A DNA stretch of 57,195 nucleotides from Ignavibacteria bacterium (GTDB lineage Bacteria > Bacteroidota > Ignavibacteria > Palsa-1295). This document shows, in pieces, positions 1 through 10,129 of the stretch. A program made the position numbers and the translations under genes. Where the stretch lies: assembly GCA_013287605.1 (NCBI GenBank), contig JABDDM010000008.1, positions 2,307 to 59,501 on the forward strand, in the 5' to 3' direction. Below the pieces are notes generated by a model that had not been told where the DNA came from, made no database searches, and saw only the letters and a list, made by a program, of their open reading frames with translations. How positions within the stretch are numbered: position 1 is the first letter of the stretch; each line of letters starts with the position of its first letter.

Positions 1-756
1 GTCGAGTCCTACAAGTTGCTTGTGAAGGTGGTCGAAGCTGGCGCCGGCCGGTTCAAGCCAATTCTGGAAGACCGAGATGTAGCGCACGTAATGATTGCTA
101 TCGAAGATATCCTGCATCGCCTCGACCGTGAACTTGAAGTAAAGGTAATGCTCTTCGGAGGTCATCTCTCCTGAGCTGAAAAGTTGAGTATCGAGCGTGG
201 CGTCGCGCGCGTAATGCGGACGAGCAATGATTAGCTCATGTCCTCCACCAAAAAATGCGTCCGAGAGTGCTAACTTATCTTCTTCCGGCATAGTACGAAC
301 ACGCTCCTGTGGTACGCCGGTCGCAAGGAGTTTGTAATCGAGGATATCAAGCACGTGCTTTCTTCCGATCGGTGATTGGAGATAGGCTTCTTTCCAGTCA
401 GCGTTCGAGCGTGTTAATGCATAGGCGTAATTTTTTTTCCAGTAATCGACTGTCACGATCTCGAAGAGATTCGGTACACGTCTAAAAAGCCACTCGGTAT
501 CTTTATAGGCTTCGGGGAGGACGTGGCGGATTGTCCGTGCTGTGCCGTCAGCTTCCAGTACAAGCCTGGCTTTTTCGGGAGGTGTTTCGAATATTCTCTC
601 AGGGCAGAACGAGCAGGCCGCGACAAAATCTTCCGGCTGGAGTTCGGAGACTTCAAGCACTTGATCCCGCACGAACGGTCGCGAACCGCGGCCGGGTACG
701 GACCATACCTCTGTGTCCGTGAATGGATTGAGTTGCTTGATGGTCCCATCGGCCAT
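1..756 (-). CDS. DUF4921 / galactose-1-phosphate uridylyltransferase-like protein, C-terminus beyond window edge
   Basis: Open minus-strand frame to the window edge; reads (from upstream GTG at 783) VHYSRYYTVMADGTIKQLNPFTDTEVWSVPGRGSRPF...CSFCPERIFETPPEKARLV...; ATG at 756. Not in the supplied ORF list. Confidence 0.7.
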   Translation of the reverse strand, partial: MADGTIKQLNPFTDTEVWSVPGRGSRPFVRDQVLEVSELQPEDFVAACSFCPERIFETPPEKARLVLEADGTARTIRHVLPEAYKDTEWLFRRVPNLFEIVTVDYWKKNYAYALTRSNADWKEAYLQSPIGRKHVLDILDYKLLATGVPQERVRTMPEEDKLALSDAFFGGGHELIIARPHYARDATLDTQLFSSGEMTSEEHYLYFKFTVEAMQDIFDSNHYVRYISVFQNWLEPAGASFDHLHKQLVGLD

Positions 757-1006
757 CACGGTATAGTATCGAGAGTAGTGCACGAATAAGTCAGGTTAGC
801 GTCTCTGTCCATGCGAACATAAGACCTTGCCGGGCGCCTCCGTGAAAAGGAGAACAGCTCTCGGTTCGGGGACCTCCGGCAAGACCAATTTCCCCCGAGT
901 CAGAATGAACGTTTTGTCTCATTGGCACGTAAGTTGACAGGAAGGCACCTGTCGAGCATCGTGTGGAAGACAAGAGTTTTAACAGACATATCAATCAAAT
1001 ACGACC

Positions 1007-1441
1007 ATGAGTAGCAATCGAAGTTCTGGCGTAGGCCCCTTTTTGTTGGGAGCTCTTGCCGGGGGAGTAATCGGGGCGACGGTAGCACTGTTGATAGCGC
1101 CAGCTGAAGGTTCGGAAACCCGTCAAGGACTCAGCGAAAAATTTGACGATCTTACTGGTTCACTCACGGGCATCCTGCATCGTGCAAAGGTTTCAGCCGA
1201 GAAAGCGCTCAATGATGGACGTGAAGAGAGTGGGCGCATCATCGAAGAAGCAAAGAATCGGGCTGAAGACCTGATCGAGAATGCCGATCGCACGATCCAT
1301 GCAGCACGCGAAGCCGCCACCAAACGCCGCGGTAAATCGAAAGCTTCTGAGGAAGAGGGGGACAGCACTCTTGACCCTTCGATGAATGGCAATGGCAAGG
1401 GTACGCGCGCCAGCGCCAGTTCGGGGAGTGAATCGCAGTAA
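1007..1441 (+). CDS. YtxH domain-containing protein
   Basis: FLLGALAGGVIGATVALLIAPAEGSETR glycine-rich TM segment followed by an amphipathic helix. Confidence 0.8.
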   Translation: MSSNRSSGVGPFLLGALAGGVIGATVALLIAPAEGSETRQGLSEKFDDLTGSLTGILHRAKVSAEKALNDGREESGRIIEEAKNRAEDLIENADRTIHAAREAATKRRGKSKASEEEGDSTLDPSMNGNGKGTRASASSGSESQ

Positions 1442-1544
1442 CGGCGAAGTACCGGAGTTCAGACTCGCTTCGAAGAAGATAGTATATTGATGCACGGTGA
1501 GGCTTTCGCCTCATTTGTGCTGCTTCATTTTATTTGCCAAATTC

Positions 1545-1997
1545 ATGGAGAATATCCTCTATATCACTGGCGGCATTGCCCTGATCGCCTTCGCCTGGCT
1601 TATGCTTTCGCTCGCGCAGACAATGAAATCCGCGCAGATCGCCATCGTTGAAGCGAGGCAAGACCTGCACGATTTCCAATCCGACGTCCATGAGATGAAG
1701 GTAAAAGCGATGCCCATCCTGGATAATTTGCAGCAGCTCACCATTCGGGCGAATTTCATTGCCGATTCCGTGCAATCGCAAATGGTGACGATTCAGGAGA
1801 CCGTGGATGATACGCTGGATGTGGTTCGTGGCACCATTGATGATGTCGAGCGACTGAAGAATGAGGTGGTTGGTATTGTCGAAGGCCCGCTCCGCATTGC
1901 GCGTTCTACCAGTAATGGAGCGGTCGGGACGATCGCAAAAGGCGTTACGCTTCTCGCAAAGCTATTCGCGGCTCGCAAGAACGGCAAGGAGCATTAA
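1545..1997 (+). CDS. DUF948-like membrane-anchored coiled-coil protein
   Basis: N-terminal TM helix then long helical region; follows the YtxH gene. Confidence 0.55.
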   Translation: MENILYITGGIALIAFAWLMLSLAQTMKSAQIAIVEARQDLHDFQSDVHEMKVKAMPILDNLQQLTIRANFIADSVQSQMVTIQETVDDTLDVVRGTIDDVERLKNEVVGIVEGPLRIARSTSNGAVGTIAKGVTLLAKLFAARKNGKEH

Positions 1998-2668
1998 GCC
2001 AACAGGTCAGGTCTTCTTTCTTCGGTCCGTTGGATAGACTTCGCCTGACGCCATGCATCGATCTTCTTGTGATCTCCACTCAGGAGGACATTTGGGACGT
2101 GCATTCCTTCAAAGTCTGCGGGACGAGTGTAGACTGGTCCTTCGAGTATTCCCGATTGAAATGAGTCCAGCAATGCGCTTTCGGTATCGTGTATTGCGCC
2201 AGGAAGCAGACGAACGATGGCGTCGACAACAATCGCCGTTGGCAGTTCGCCGCCTGTAACTACAAAATCCCCGATAGAGATTTCGCGAGTTACCAAAGCT
2301 TCACGTACTCGTTCGTCAACACCTTTGTAGTGTCCGCAGATGAAGAGTAGATTCGTTGCCATTGAAAGCTCATTGGCCACCGCCTGCGAGAACAGCTCAC
2401 CATCGGGCGAAGGGAAGATCACTTCGTCATATGCGCGCTCAGAAAGTAACTTGCGCACAACCTGAAAGATCGGAGCCGGCATGAGCACCATTCCCGAGCC
2501 GCCACCGAACGGTTGATCGTCGATCTGATGATACTTACCTTCACCATAAATACGAAGGTCGTGGATTTGAATCTCTACGACCCCGTTCGCGCGTGCGCGT
2601 TTTATGATACTTTCTCCGAGTGGACTTTCGAGCAGTGCCGGGACTGCCGAAACAATGTCAATTCGCAA
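1994..2668 (-). CDS. trmD: tRNA (guanine-N1)-methyltransferase
   Basis: MRIDIVSAVP..., GGGSGMVLMPAP, ICGHYKGVDERV, IGDFVVTGGELPT motifs. Confidence 0.95.
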   Translation of the reverse strand: MRIDIVSAVPALLESPLGESIIKRARANGVVEIQIHDLRIYGEGKYHQIDDQPFGGGSGMVLMPAPIFQVVRKLLSERAYDEVIFPSPDGELFSQAVANELSMATNLLFICGHYKGVDERVREALVTREISIGDFVVTGGELPTAIVVDAIVRLLPGAIHDTESALLDSFQSGILEGPVYTRPADFEGMHVPNVLLSGDHKKIDAWRQAKSIQRTEERRPDLLA

Positions 2669-2674
2669 GGGCTG

Positions 2675-3052
2675 TTACTCTTTGCAGCAATCGTCAAGAC
2701 CTGCATACGCGGCACTGTCACGAACGGTTTTGTTCGCGGTGTATCCTGACATTGCAATCGCAGATTCGATCGCATGCATATTGGTCTTCGTCGAAATGAA
2801 TTTTACTTCGGCAGTGTGAGCATCGATGTTGACATTGATCGCAGTTACACCATCAACTTCTTTTACTGCCGTTTTGATATGCTTGGCACAGGAAGAGCAC
2901 TTCGCGGTCGGGATATTAATAATAGCGGTCTGGACTGAAACCTGCTGTGCGGCTACCTTCGAAGCCGCGTCGCTTTTCGTTTGACATGCAACAAAGCCAA
3001 TGGTGGAGGCGCAAAAGAGCAGGGCAAAAATCGTCTGGACGCTACGGTTCAT
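2675..3052 (-). CDS. secreted/lipoprotein heavy-metal-associated (HMA) domain protein
   Basis: Signal peptide with lipobox-like FVAC; AKCSSCAKHIKTAVKEVDGV HMA motif. Confidence 0.75.
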   Translation of the reverse strand: MNRSVQTIFALLFCASTIGFVACQTKSDAASKVAAQQVSVQTAIINIPTAKCSSCAKHIKTAVKEVDGVTAINVNIDAHTAEVKFISTKTNMHAIESAIAMSGYTANKTVRDSAAYAGLDDCCKE

Positions 3053-3092
3053 AGGGTAATCAACAAAAATTTACGTACCGACAAAAGAACAG

Positions 3093-6020
3093 TCAATGTT
3101 CGGGAAGTAGTTCGAAGCGGGTCCAGTTGGGGTCGTGCCTGTCGAGTGGAATTGAGTCGTAGCCGCCCGACTTAAAAAGATCAACCATATCGCGATAATG
3201 TGGACCGAATATCACTTCAGAATTTCCTGTCGGAAGAACGGCCATCAATGTTTGCGTCTTCATGTCTGCCAGAAACCGCATCGATGGCCCGACGCGCATT
3301 TCATAGGGATTCCACATGTCGTAGCTTGCTTGTGAGACTGTGGTAAGATCGCCTGGCACTGCACCGACTTCTATGTTCACGATCTTGGCCATCGACTTTC
3401 CCGCCGACTCAAACTGATGGTGGTAGGTCAGTGTATGCAACCTGCCCCATTGCCACAATTTGAGATCGCTTCCAAATGTTGTCTTTAGAATGTGCAGCGT
3501 CTCATTAAATGTAATCTTGAAGATCGAATCGCGGTCTTCGTGTACATTCGGAGTATTGACGTCGTCCCACCAGATATTTTGCGGATCGTTGAGCAGGCGC
3601 TCGAGCGAGTTAAGCACAATATTCGACAAATAGCTCAACTCGGAAAATCGGTCTTGTCCCAGTTCGTCCCTGAATGTATTTTTCAGCAGCGTCTGGAGGA
3701 AGACGGCGTAGATGGTTGGTGCGGTTTCGTCCGCACGCATTGCACCGTCCCAGTTTCGTAAATAATCAAGCGCTCGTGCAAGCGTCGGGTCAGAGTAATG
3801 CGGTGTGAGTCCTTGGTGAGATGCATGCCGTATGGATGCAGAATCCAGCCGGATAAAACTCTTGACCGCACTGTCCGGAAGCGATGTGTGGTACTTTAAC
3901 GAATCCCATCTCCACAGATGGCGCAGAGAATCGAACTTGAATTGCCAGGTGCTATCCGCCTTGAACGACACAGGATCCGGATCGGGATACAGAGAGAGGA
4001 TAAGCGGCAGAATAATATCGCGATCAAATGGACTTGTGACATCCATCGATATTTGAGTCGCAGTAGTCCCGTCAATACGTCCAGTCTGTTCGATGAGCTG
4101 AGCGATGCGATCTGCGCGCGAAGAGGTTTCCCAATCATCCGAAATCGGGATTGGCCGATTCCGGGTCGGGGGATCGTTTGCTGAGACGACGTAGCCTCTC
4201 GGAGGATTCGTAATCGCCGCAATGTCCGCAGCGTTAACAAACCCCTGCCATGCCTGAGCAGGGTCGGCGCCATCACGCGCGAGCATAAGCCTATCTTCAC
4301 TCCCGGATCGGCGTGGCACTCTCCCAATGAATTCATAGACTATGGCACCAGAATTATCCGCAAGACAAATGTTCAGGATCGGAGTGGCAAAGCTTCTTAA
4401 GAATCCTCGCGCTTCTGCAACATTGTTTGAGCGATGAAGCGCAAAGAAAGATCCGACTTCATCGCCCTCAACGTATTCGCCGTTCCACATCATAGCTACC
4501 AGTTTCTTCTGCTTAAACAATGTAGTGTCTCTTGGGACGGTAACGGCGTGCGGATTGCCTACATACGCTTGCGTGATAAGGAACGGATGATCGCTGATAA
4601 CAGGACCATGGATCGTCTGGCGAATGTAGACTCCTATAACTAGTGATGGATTAGAGTGGATAGAATCTCGAATGCGAACCGAATCGACGATCTCCACAAA
4701 CGGGCGCATGCCTGTGGGAGATTGATAATACTTTCCGGTTGAATCTGGAGTCTCGATGAAGAAATCGGATTCGTCAGCCATGCCGCTCGTAATACCCCAA
4801 CTCATTTTCTCGTTGCGCCCTGCGATAAATAGCGGAAGCCCTGGAATGCCAAATCCTGCTACATTCAAACCTTCGCTGCTTTGAATGTGAGCGAGATACC
4901 ATCGCGCTGGCGTGCCAAGCCGAAGATGTGTATCGTTCTCGAGTATTGCTCCGCCCGTTTTCGTGCGTGATGGTCCAAGTGCAAATGAATTGGAACCGCC
5001 GCTTGCGGTGAGTGGACCGAGATACTCGCGAAGCAGTGCGTTGACTTGCCGAAGGTTTGCGTAGAAATCATGCAAGTCGCCCGACTGCAATTCGCCGGAT
5101 GGAACCGGCGGAATCAAAATATGCGGCGGTGGGGGTGGTCGCACAATTTTCTTCTTCTTTGGAGCCGGCTGCAGCGATGGCTGTCCATTTTGCGCTGGCT
5201 TTGGTGCTGCGTGCGGTGTGAGTGTTGCTGGATGCGAAGTTGTCTTTTTCGGAAGTGACTTCGTCGTATCTTTTTTTGGAGAAGCCGAGGGCACGGCATG
5301 GATTACAACAGGCTCTGCACCAGTCCATCGCGCCGCGATCACTTGAGGTGTTGCCCCTTCAAGTGCTGTTGATCCATACTCGGGATAATGAGGATACAGT
5401 GAAGAAAGATGTGCTGAATCGAGCCCGAGAGCAATATCGCTAAACGCAGCGTCAGTCCAATATGCAAAGTTGAGCTCCCACGACATCAGTCTTCCGATCA
5501 TCAATGATTCCTCAGGATCCCATGGCTCAGGAGTGAATTGTAGCGCGTCGAATTCAAAGCCCGGTTGTGTGTGATGTTCTACGATGTATGCATTTATTCC
5601 ATGGACGTACGCAGTTACATTTCGCTGCGTTTCGGGTGAGGCTTTAAGCCAGAGCTGGTGTCCGAGTCGACGGAAGCCGATCGTGTGGGAAAAAACATCG
5701 AGTACCAGCGCCTTCTTTCCGACGAGCTCGCAGAGCCGCCCTTCGCCGATACGGCGTTCCATCTCCATCTGGAAGAGTCGGTCCTGTGCTTCTGCGTAAC
5801 CAAGCCCGAAATAGGCATCTGCATCAGTGCGCGCGAAAATATGTGGCACGCCGAACGGATCGCGTTCGATCTGCACTGCATCCGAAATTCCCTTCACCTG
5901 TGCCGAGCCTGAAAGGTTTGGAACCGAGCGATGCATGAAAACCACGCCGAGAACGACGAGACCGATCATAACAAAGAGCAGGGACACGACTAACCCGATT
6001 CCGAACCGCTTGATCATCAA
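3093..6020 (-). CDS. penicillin acylase family protein (Ntn hydrolase)
   Basis: ERDPFGVPHIFA, GYAEAQDRLFQMEM, GGSNSFALGPSRTKTGGAILENDTHL. Confidence 0.92.
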   Translation of the reverse strand: MMIKRFGIGLVVSLLFVMIGLVVLGVVFMHRSVPNLSGSAQVKGISDAVQIERDPFGVPHIFARTDADAYFGLGYAEAQDRLFQMEMERRIGEGRLCELVGKKALVLDVFSHTIGFRRLGHQLWLKASPETQRNVTAYVHGINAYIVEHHTQPGFEFDALQFTPEPWDPEESLMIGRLMSWELNFAYWTDAAFSDIALGLDSAHLSSLYPHYPEYGSTALEGATPQVIAARWTGAEPVVIHAVPSASPKKDTTKSLPKKTTSHPATLTPHAAPKPAQNGQPSLQPAPKKKKIVRPPPPPHILIPPVPSGELQSGDLHDFYANLRQVNALLREYLGPLTASGGSNSFALGPSRTKTGGAILENDTHLRLGTPARWYLAHIQSSEGLNVAGFGIPGLPLFIAGRNEKMSWGITSGMADESDFFIETPDSTGKYYQSPTGMRPFVEIVDSVRIRDSIHSNPSLVIGVYIRQTIHGPVISDHPFLITQAYVGNPHAVTVPRDTTLFKQKKLVAMMWNGEYVEGDEVGSFFALHRSNNVAEARGFLRSFATPILNICLADNSGAIVYEFIGRVPRRSGSEDRLMLARDGADPAQAWQGFVNAADIAAITNPPRGYVVSANDPPTRNRPIPISDDWETSSRADRIAQLIEQTGRIDGTTATQISMDVTSPFDRDIILPLILSLYPDPDPVSFKADSTWQFKFDSLRHLWRWDSLKYHTSLPDSAVKSFIRLDSASIRHASHQGLTPHYSDPTLARALDYLRNWDGAMRADETAPTIYAVFLQTLLKNTFRDELGQDRFSELSYLSNIVLNSLERLLNDPQNIWWDDVNTPNVHEDRDSIFKITFNETLHILKTTFGSDLKLWQWGRLHTLTYHHQFESAGKSMAKIVNIEVGAVPGDLTTVSQASYDMWNPYEMRVGPSMRFLADMKTQTLMAVLPTGNSEVIFGPHYRDMVDLFKSGGYDSIPLDRHDPNWTRFELLPEH

Positions 6021-6143
6021 TTGATTGAATGTGGCGAAATTCTGCCAATCCTGGATGCAAAAATGGTGCTCTTTTGATGGTCACCTCTCGAATTGCGCTC
6101 GAGCTTCACGCGTCAGGGCTCTTGCAAACCGTATTTTTGAATA

Positions 6144-6641
6144 ATGATGATGAATCAATACCGTGAAAGGCGCCATTATCCACGTTTGAAAAGTTATTGG
6201 GTTAATGGAGGATATGCCGTACTTGCTTTTCTTTCTCTCGCCTGTCAAAAGAAGGAAGTTTCCCTCATTGATAAAGCCAAACGGATCCCGGTCATTGGAA
6301 AGAACGACGTGGTCTACGTTGAGCGCTCCAAATTCTGGGACGGACCGAATATCAAAGCGCGCTCAGAATCGAACCGGCAGACTTTTACTTTCGTACCTCC
6401 GCCAAACATGACGCTCTTCGTGACGCTCGAGAACATGGGTGGCGTGCCACTCAAGCGCGATACCTTTAAGACAAGAGGTTACAGATTTGCCGAAACGTAT
6501 CTCCGCACCACGACAAAGGATACCAATCTCGCGATCCATGTAGAAACAGCCGATAAGACAAAACAACCAACCGATGTCACAATCTATATGCGTGATGTCG
6601 ATTCAGTTTGCTCGGAGATTCGATTTGAGGGAGTGAAGTAA
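6144..6641 (+). CDS. hypothetical protein, possible lipoprotein
   Basis: FLSLACQKKE lipobox-like N-terminus. Confidence 0.5.
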   Translation: MMMNQYRERRHYPRLKSYWVNGGYAVLAFLSLACQKKEVSLIDKAKRIPVIGKNDVVYVERSKFWDGPNIKARSESNRQTFTFVPPPNMTLFVTLENMGGVPLKRDTFKTRGYRFAETYLRTTTKDTNLAIHVETADKTKQPTDVTIYMRDVDSVCSEIRFEGVK

Positions 6642-6653
6642 TCATATGACAAG

Positions 6654-8066
6654 ATGATAACGGCCCGAACGGCGCTGAATACTTTGTTCTGCATTACGCT
6701 CTTCGCGCTTTGTTCTGGTTGCGGTGGGTCGACGACGTTGGGCAGCCGTGAGCCTCCAGTAAAAGGCGACGCAACGCCGCCATCCGAGTACGATCCGCAC
6801 TATATCCATGATATTAAGCAGTTGCCGAGTGACCCCGGGCAAGTTCGGCACGCAATCCTCGAGATCAGCCGGATTGACGCACGCGAACCGAACCGTGTTC
6901 GCATCTATGCTCAACTTCTTGATACGATGGGGTTCTATCTCTCTGGCGCATCGCTCGCGAAATACAAAGGGAAGTGGTGTACAGTTAGCGATCAGACGGG
7001 TCAGCAAACACCGGTCGACATCCAGAAGTATAAGTTAAAAGAAGTCACCGAAGCGCAACGCGTGCCAACTGCTGTCGCCATCGTGATGGATCATTCGGGC
7101 TCGATGGGTGAAGAACGCGCTCAAGTGATCGAGCAGGCTGCCGGCGATTTGATCAACAAAAAACGGCCCGAGGATGCGTTCGCGATGATCAAGTACGATG
7201 AGAAGGTGAAGGTCGAAGTACCGCTCACGACGAACGCGCAGGAGTTGAAGCTGAAGCTTTCACATGAAGGGCTTACGGGTTATGGTGGATCAACCGCAAT
7301 TTTCGATGCGCTCGAAGTAGGTCTGATCGAAGTGGAATCCGCGCCGCCGCAATTCGCCAATCGTGCGGTTGCGCTTTTTACCGACGGACAGGATAACAGC
7401 TCATTCCTGACAAGGGACTCACTTCTGAACCTGGCTCGACACTCGAATGCATCGATGTGCCTCATCGGTTTTGGAGAAAATGTGAATGGGGCTTTCCTTC
7501 AAAACATTGCGTCCATCTCCGGTGGTCTCTATCGCCATTGTTATCTGACGAGCGAGATCGACGCCGTATTCCAGGATCTCTACAAGCGGCTGAGAAATTA
7601 TTATGTCTTCGAGTTCACGCCTCCAAGCTATGGTGCTCACACAATCACGCTGAAGCTCTGCCTGCCGAACGAAACGGTTATGGCAACCGGACAATATGAT
7701 AATACTCCCAACATCGGCGACATTGCGCAGTTGGACGTTTACTTTGATTTGAATTCTTCGAAACTCCTGCCCGCCTCCGGCGAATCGATCAACAACGCTG
7801 TAACACTTCTTCGAGCGTATCCTAAACTCTCGATCGAAGTCCGCGGACACACGGACTCAACGAACAAGACGACCGATCCGGAGTTCAACAAGAAATTAAG
7901 TCAGAAACGAGCGGATATCGTTAAGGCAGCTTTGACGGAGATGGGAATTTCAGAAGCCCGCATTACAGCAGTTGGTTATGGTTCGACGAAGCCGGTCGGC
8001 GACAACACAACTGAAGAAGGAAGGGCACTCAACCGCCGTACGGAGTTTGTCGTCGAAGCAAAGTGA
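6654..8066 (+). CDS. VWA domain plus C-terminal OmpA/MotB domain lipoprotein
   Basis: VMDHSGSMGEER MIDAS motif; VYFDLNSSKLLPASGE...VRGHTDSTNK...RAD...GYGSTKP OmpA-like. Confidence 0.85.
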   Translation: MITARTALNTLFCITLFALCSGCGGSTTLGSREPPVKGDATPPSEYDPHYIHDIKQLPSDPGQVRHAILEISRIDAREPNRVRIYAQLLDTMGFYLSGASLAKYKGKWCTVSDQTGQQTPVDIQKYKLKEVTEAQRVPTAVAIVMDHSGSMGEERAQVIEQAAGDLINKKRPEDAFAMIKYDEKVKVEVPLTTNAQELKLKLSHEGLTGYGGSTAIFDALEVGLIEVESAPPQFANRAVALFTDGQDNSSFLTRDSLLNLARHSNASMCLIGFGENVNGAFLQNIASISGGLYRHCYLTSEIDAVFQDLYKRLRNYYVFEFTPPSYGAHTITLKLCLPNETVMATGQYDNTPNIGDIAQLDVYFDLNSSKLLPASGESINNAVTLLRAYPKLSIEVRGHTDSTNKTTDPEFNKKLSQKRADIVKAALTEMGISEARITAVGYGSTKPVGDNTTEEGRALNRRTEFVVEAK

Positions 8067-8171
8067 TGTAGGCTAGGTCAAAAAAGTCAGTTGTAACTCT
8101 CTTCGACGCTTTGCGTTTCTCTAAGAAGGAGTTGTATTGTTCCAAAATCCCTTTTGGTGAGGATCACGCTT

Positions 8172-10010
8172 ATGGCACATCGATCCATCGGAAGAATCTC
8201 CGTTCTTCTCTTTTCTGCCTCGTTTCTCCTCTCATTTCTCATTCTTACAGAATTACGCGCGCAAAGCAGTGCACCTAAAGCACTCGTTGATTCATTGATG
8301 CGAGAGGAGATCGCCAAGTATCCGAATGGCGAATGGCTCATGCATCGCTCGGATGTTTTTGAGCGTCAGATCTTCTACCTGGTAAAAGAGCGATTGTCAG
8401 CAATGAAGCTTGATCGGCTTCCGGATGGATCCAAACAAGGACCGTCGATTTTGAGTGGTGTTCCGAGCTCGAACTTCGACATTTCCAATGATATCTATGG
8501 CCAGAATGAGACTGCTATCGCCATCAGCCGAAAGAATTCCAAACTTGTGATTGTTGGAGCAAACGATGAGTCGATGGGTACGCTCAACATGCCTGCTTAT
8601 GTTACGACAAACAGTGGGGCGTCATGGCAGACCGTTCGTCTTCCGTTGCCCCCAAATAATCTCATGTCTTTCGGCGACCCCTCGATCGCCGCTAGCAATG
8701 ACGGAAATATTTATTATTCATTCTGTACTACCGGAGCAGGCTCAACGCTGCTCGTCGGGAAGACACTCAACGGATTTGATTGGTCATATTGCACTCCCTC
8801 TATTCCGCTCCGTAGTGGCAGCGGTTTTGCCGACAAGGAATGCATCACAGTGGATAATAGTCCTCAGAGTCCGCATTTCGGTCGCGTGTACCTCTCTTGG
8901 ACGCAGTTTTCGCGAAACTTCCTTACGGCTAACGTCAGACTAGTTTCAAGTGACGATCAGGGAAATACCTGGTCGTCTCCAGTCATCGTATTTGATTCTC
9001 TCTGTGAATATTCACAAGTGAGAACTGGAAAGTATGGCGAGGTATTCGTTAGCTTCAGTTCGTACTTCGATACTGCGGCAGCGCCTCGTCACTACTTTGC
9101 GGTTTCGACCAATGGCGGACTTTCGTTTGATGTCAAGCGGCTAACTCCATTCGTTGACTTTCCCAGAGGTTATTGGTCGTATCTGAAAGGGATCACTGGT
9201 CCCAGAGCTTTCCCATATTCGACCTTCCAGGTAGACTTATCCACTAACCGCATCTATGTGGTCTTCGGAAGTTGGCATCGCTGGCCCAATGGCGATTCTT
9301 CAGCGATGCTCTATCGCACCTATTCGGACGATGTCGGCGCTACATGGAGAAAGGCCGTTCCACTTGGTGGTTCCGAGAGCTCATTGCATTTCGACAGATT
9401 CTGTCCTTGGGTTGCGTATGATCAATCGTCGAACGTAATGAGTATGTATTATTATTCTTCGGAACGTGACAAGCAGAACATCCTCACGTGGCCCTATCGA
9501 GCGCAACTCGGACCCGATGGCTCGTTCGGCGAGATGGCGTTGAAAGATTCATCCTTCGACCCGAGAGTTTGCGCAGCGTTTGGTCAGACGGCCTTTATCG
9601 GAGATTATGCAGGCAGCGATGCCTTCAAAGGCTCTTTCGCAGCAGCCTGGACGGAGAATCGCAAAGGCTTTAAGGACGGCGATATCTATGCAAGTGTTAT
9701 CACAGGGAGCCCAGGAGCAAATCAGGTGAAGACGACGAGATTAAATAGTCAGATTATTTTGGCAAGCGTCGAAGTCTCACCCGAATCGAGTAAGCTTCGT
9801 GTCAACTTTGAACTCTCGAGTTCAGGCCCGGCCACGCTTTCGGTCTACGATATGCGTGGAATTCGCCTCATGACACCTGATCTGAGAACATCTGATATCG
9901 GCGTTAATGTCGATGAGATAGACATTTCCAGGTTGCCGACGGGGTCCTATGTCGCGAGTCTAAGCCAATCAGGACAGTCGCAGAGCAAACCATTCACCAT
10001 TGTAAGATAG
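8172..10010 (+). CDS. sialidase-like beta-propeller exoprotein with T9SS C-terminal domain
   Basis: Signal peptide; repeated SxDxGxTW motifs; C-term LSVYDMRGIRL...ISRLPTGSYVASL. Confidence 0.75.
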   Translation: MAHRSIGRISVLLFSASFLLSFLILTELRAQSSAPKALVDSLMREEIAKYPNGEWLMHRSDVFERQIFYLVKERLSAMKLDRLPDGSKQGPSILSGVPSSNFDISNDIYGQNETAIAISRKNSKLVIVGANDESMGTLNMPAYVTTNSGASWQTVRLPLPPNNLMSFGDPSIAASNDGNIYYSFCTTGAGSTLLVGKTLNGFDWSYCTPSIPLRSGSGFADKECITVDNSPQSPHFGRVYLSWTQFSRNFLTANVRLVSSDDQGNTWSSPVIVFDSLCEYSQVRTGKYGEVFVSFSSYFDTAAAPRHYFAVSTNGGLSFDVKRLTPFVDFPRGYWSYLKGITGPRAFPYSTFQVDLSTNRIYVVFGSWHRWPNGDSSAMLYRTYSDDVGATWRKAVPLGGSESSLHFDRFCPWVAYDQSSNVMSMYYYSSERDKQNILTWPYRAQLGPDGSFGEMALKDSSFDPRVCAAFGQTAFIGDYAGSDAFKGSFAAAWTENRKGFKDGDIYASVITGSPGANQVKTTRLNSQIILASVEVSPESSKLRVNFELSSSGPATLSVYDMRGIRLMTPDLRTSDIGVNVDEIDISRLPTGSYVASLSQSGQSQSKPFTIVR

Positions 10011-10129
10011 TGCGAGTAAATCACGGTCGCAGTGCGGCCCTGGCTTGGGAAGACAAATTAGGCCAAGTTGATGTTGGATCTCGGGAGGGTTCGGATGCCG
10101 GACCCGTTTTTTTGGAATAAATCATATAC

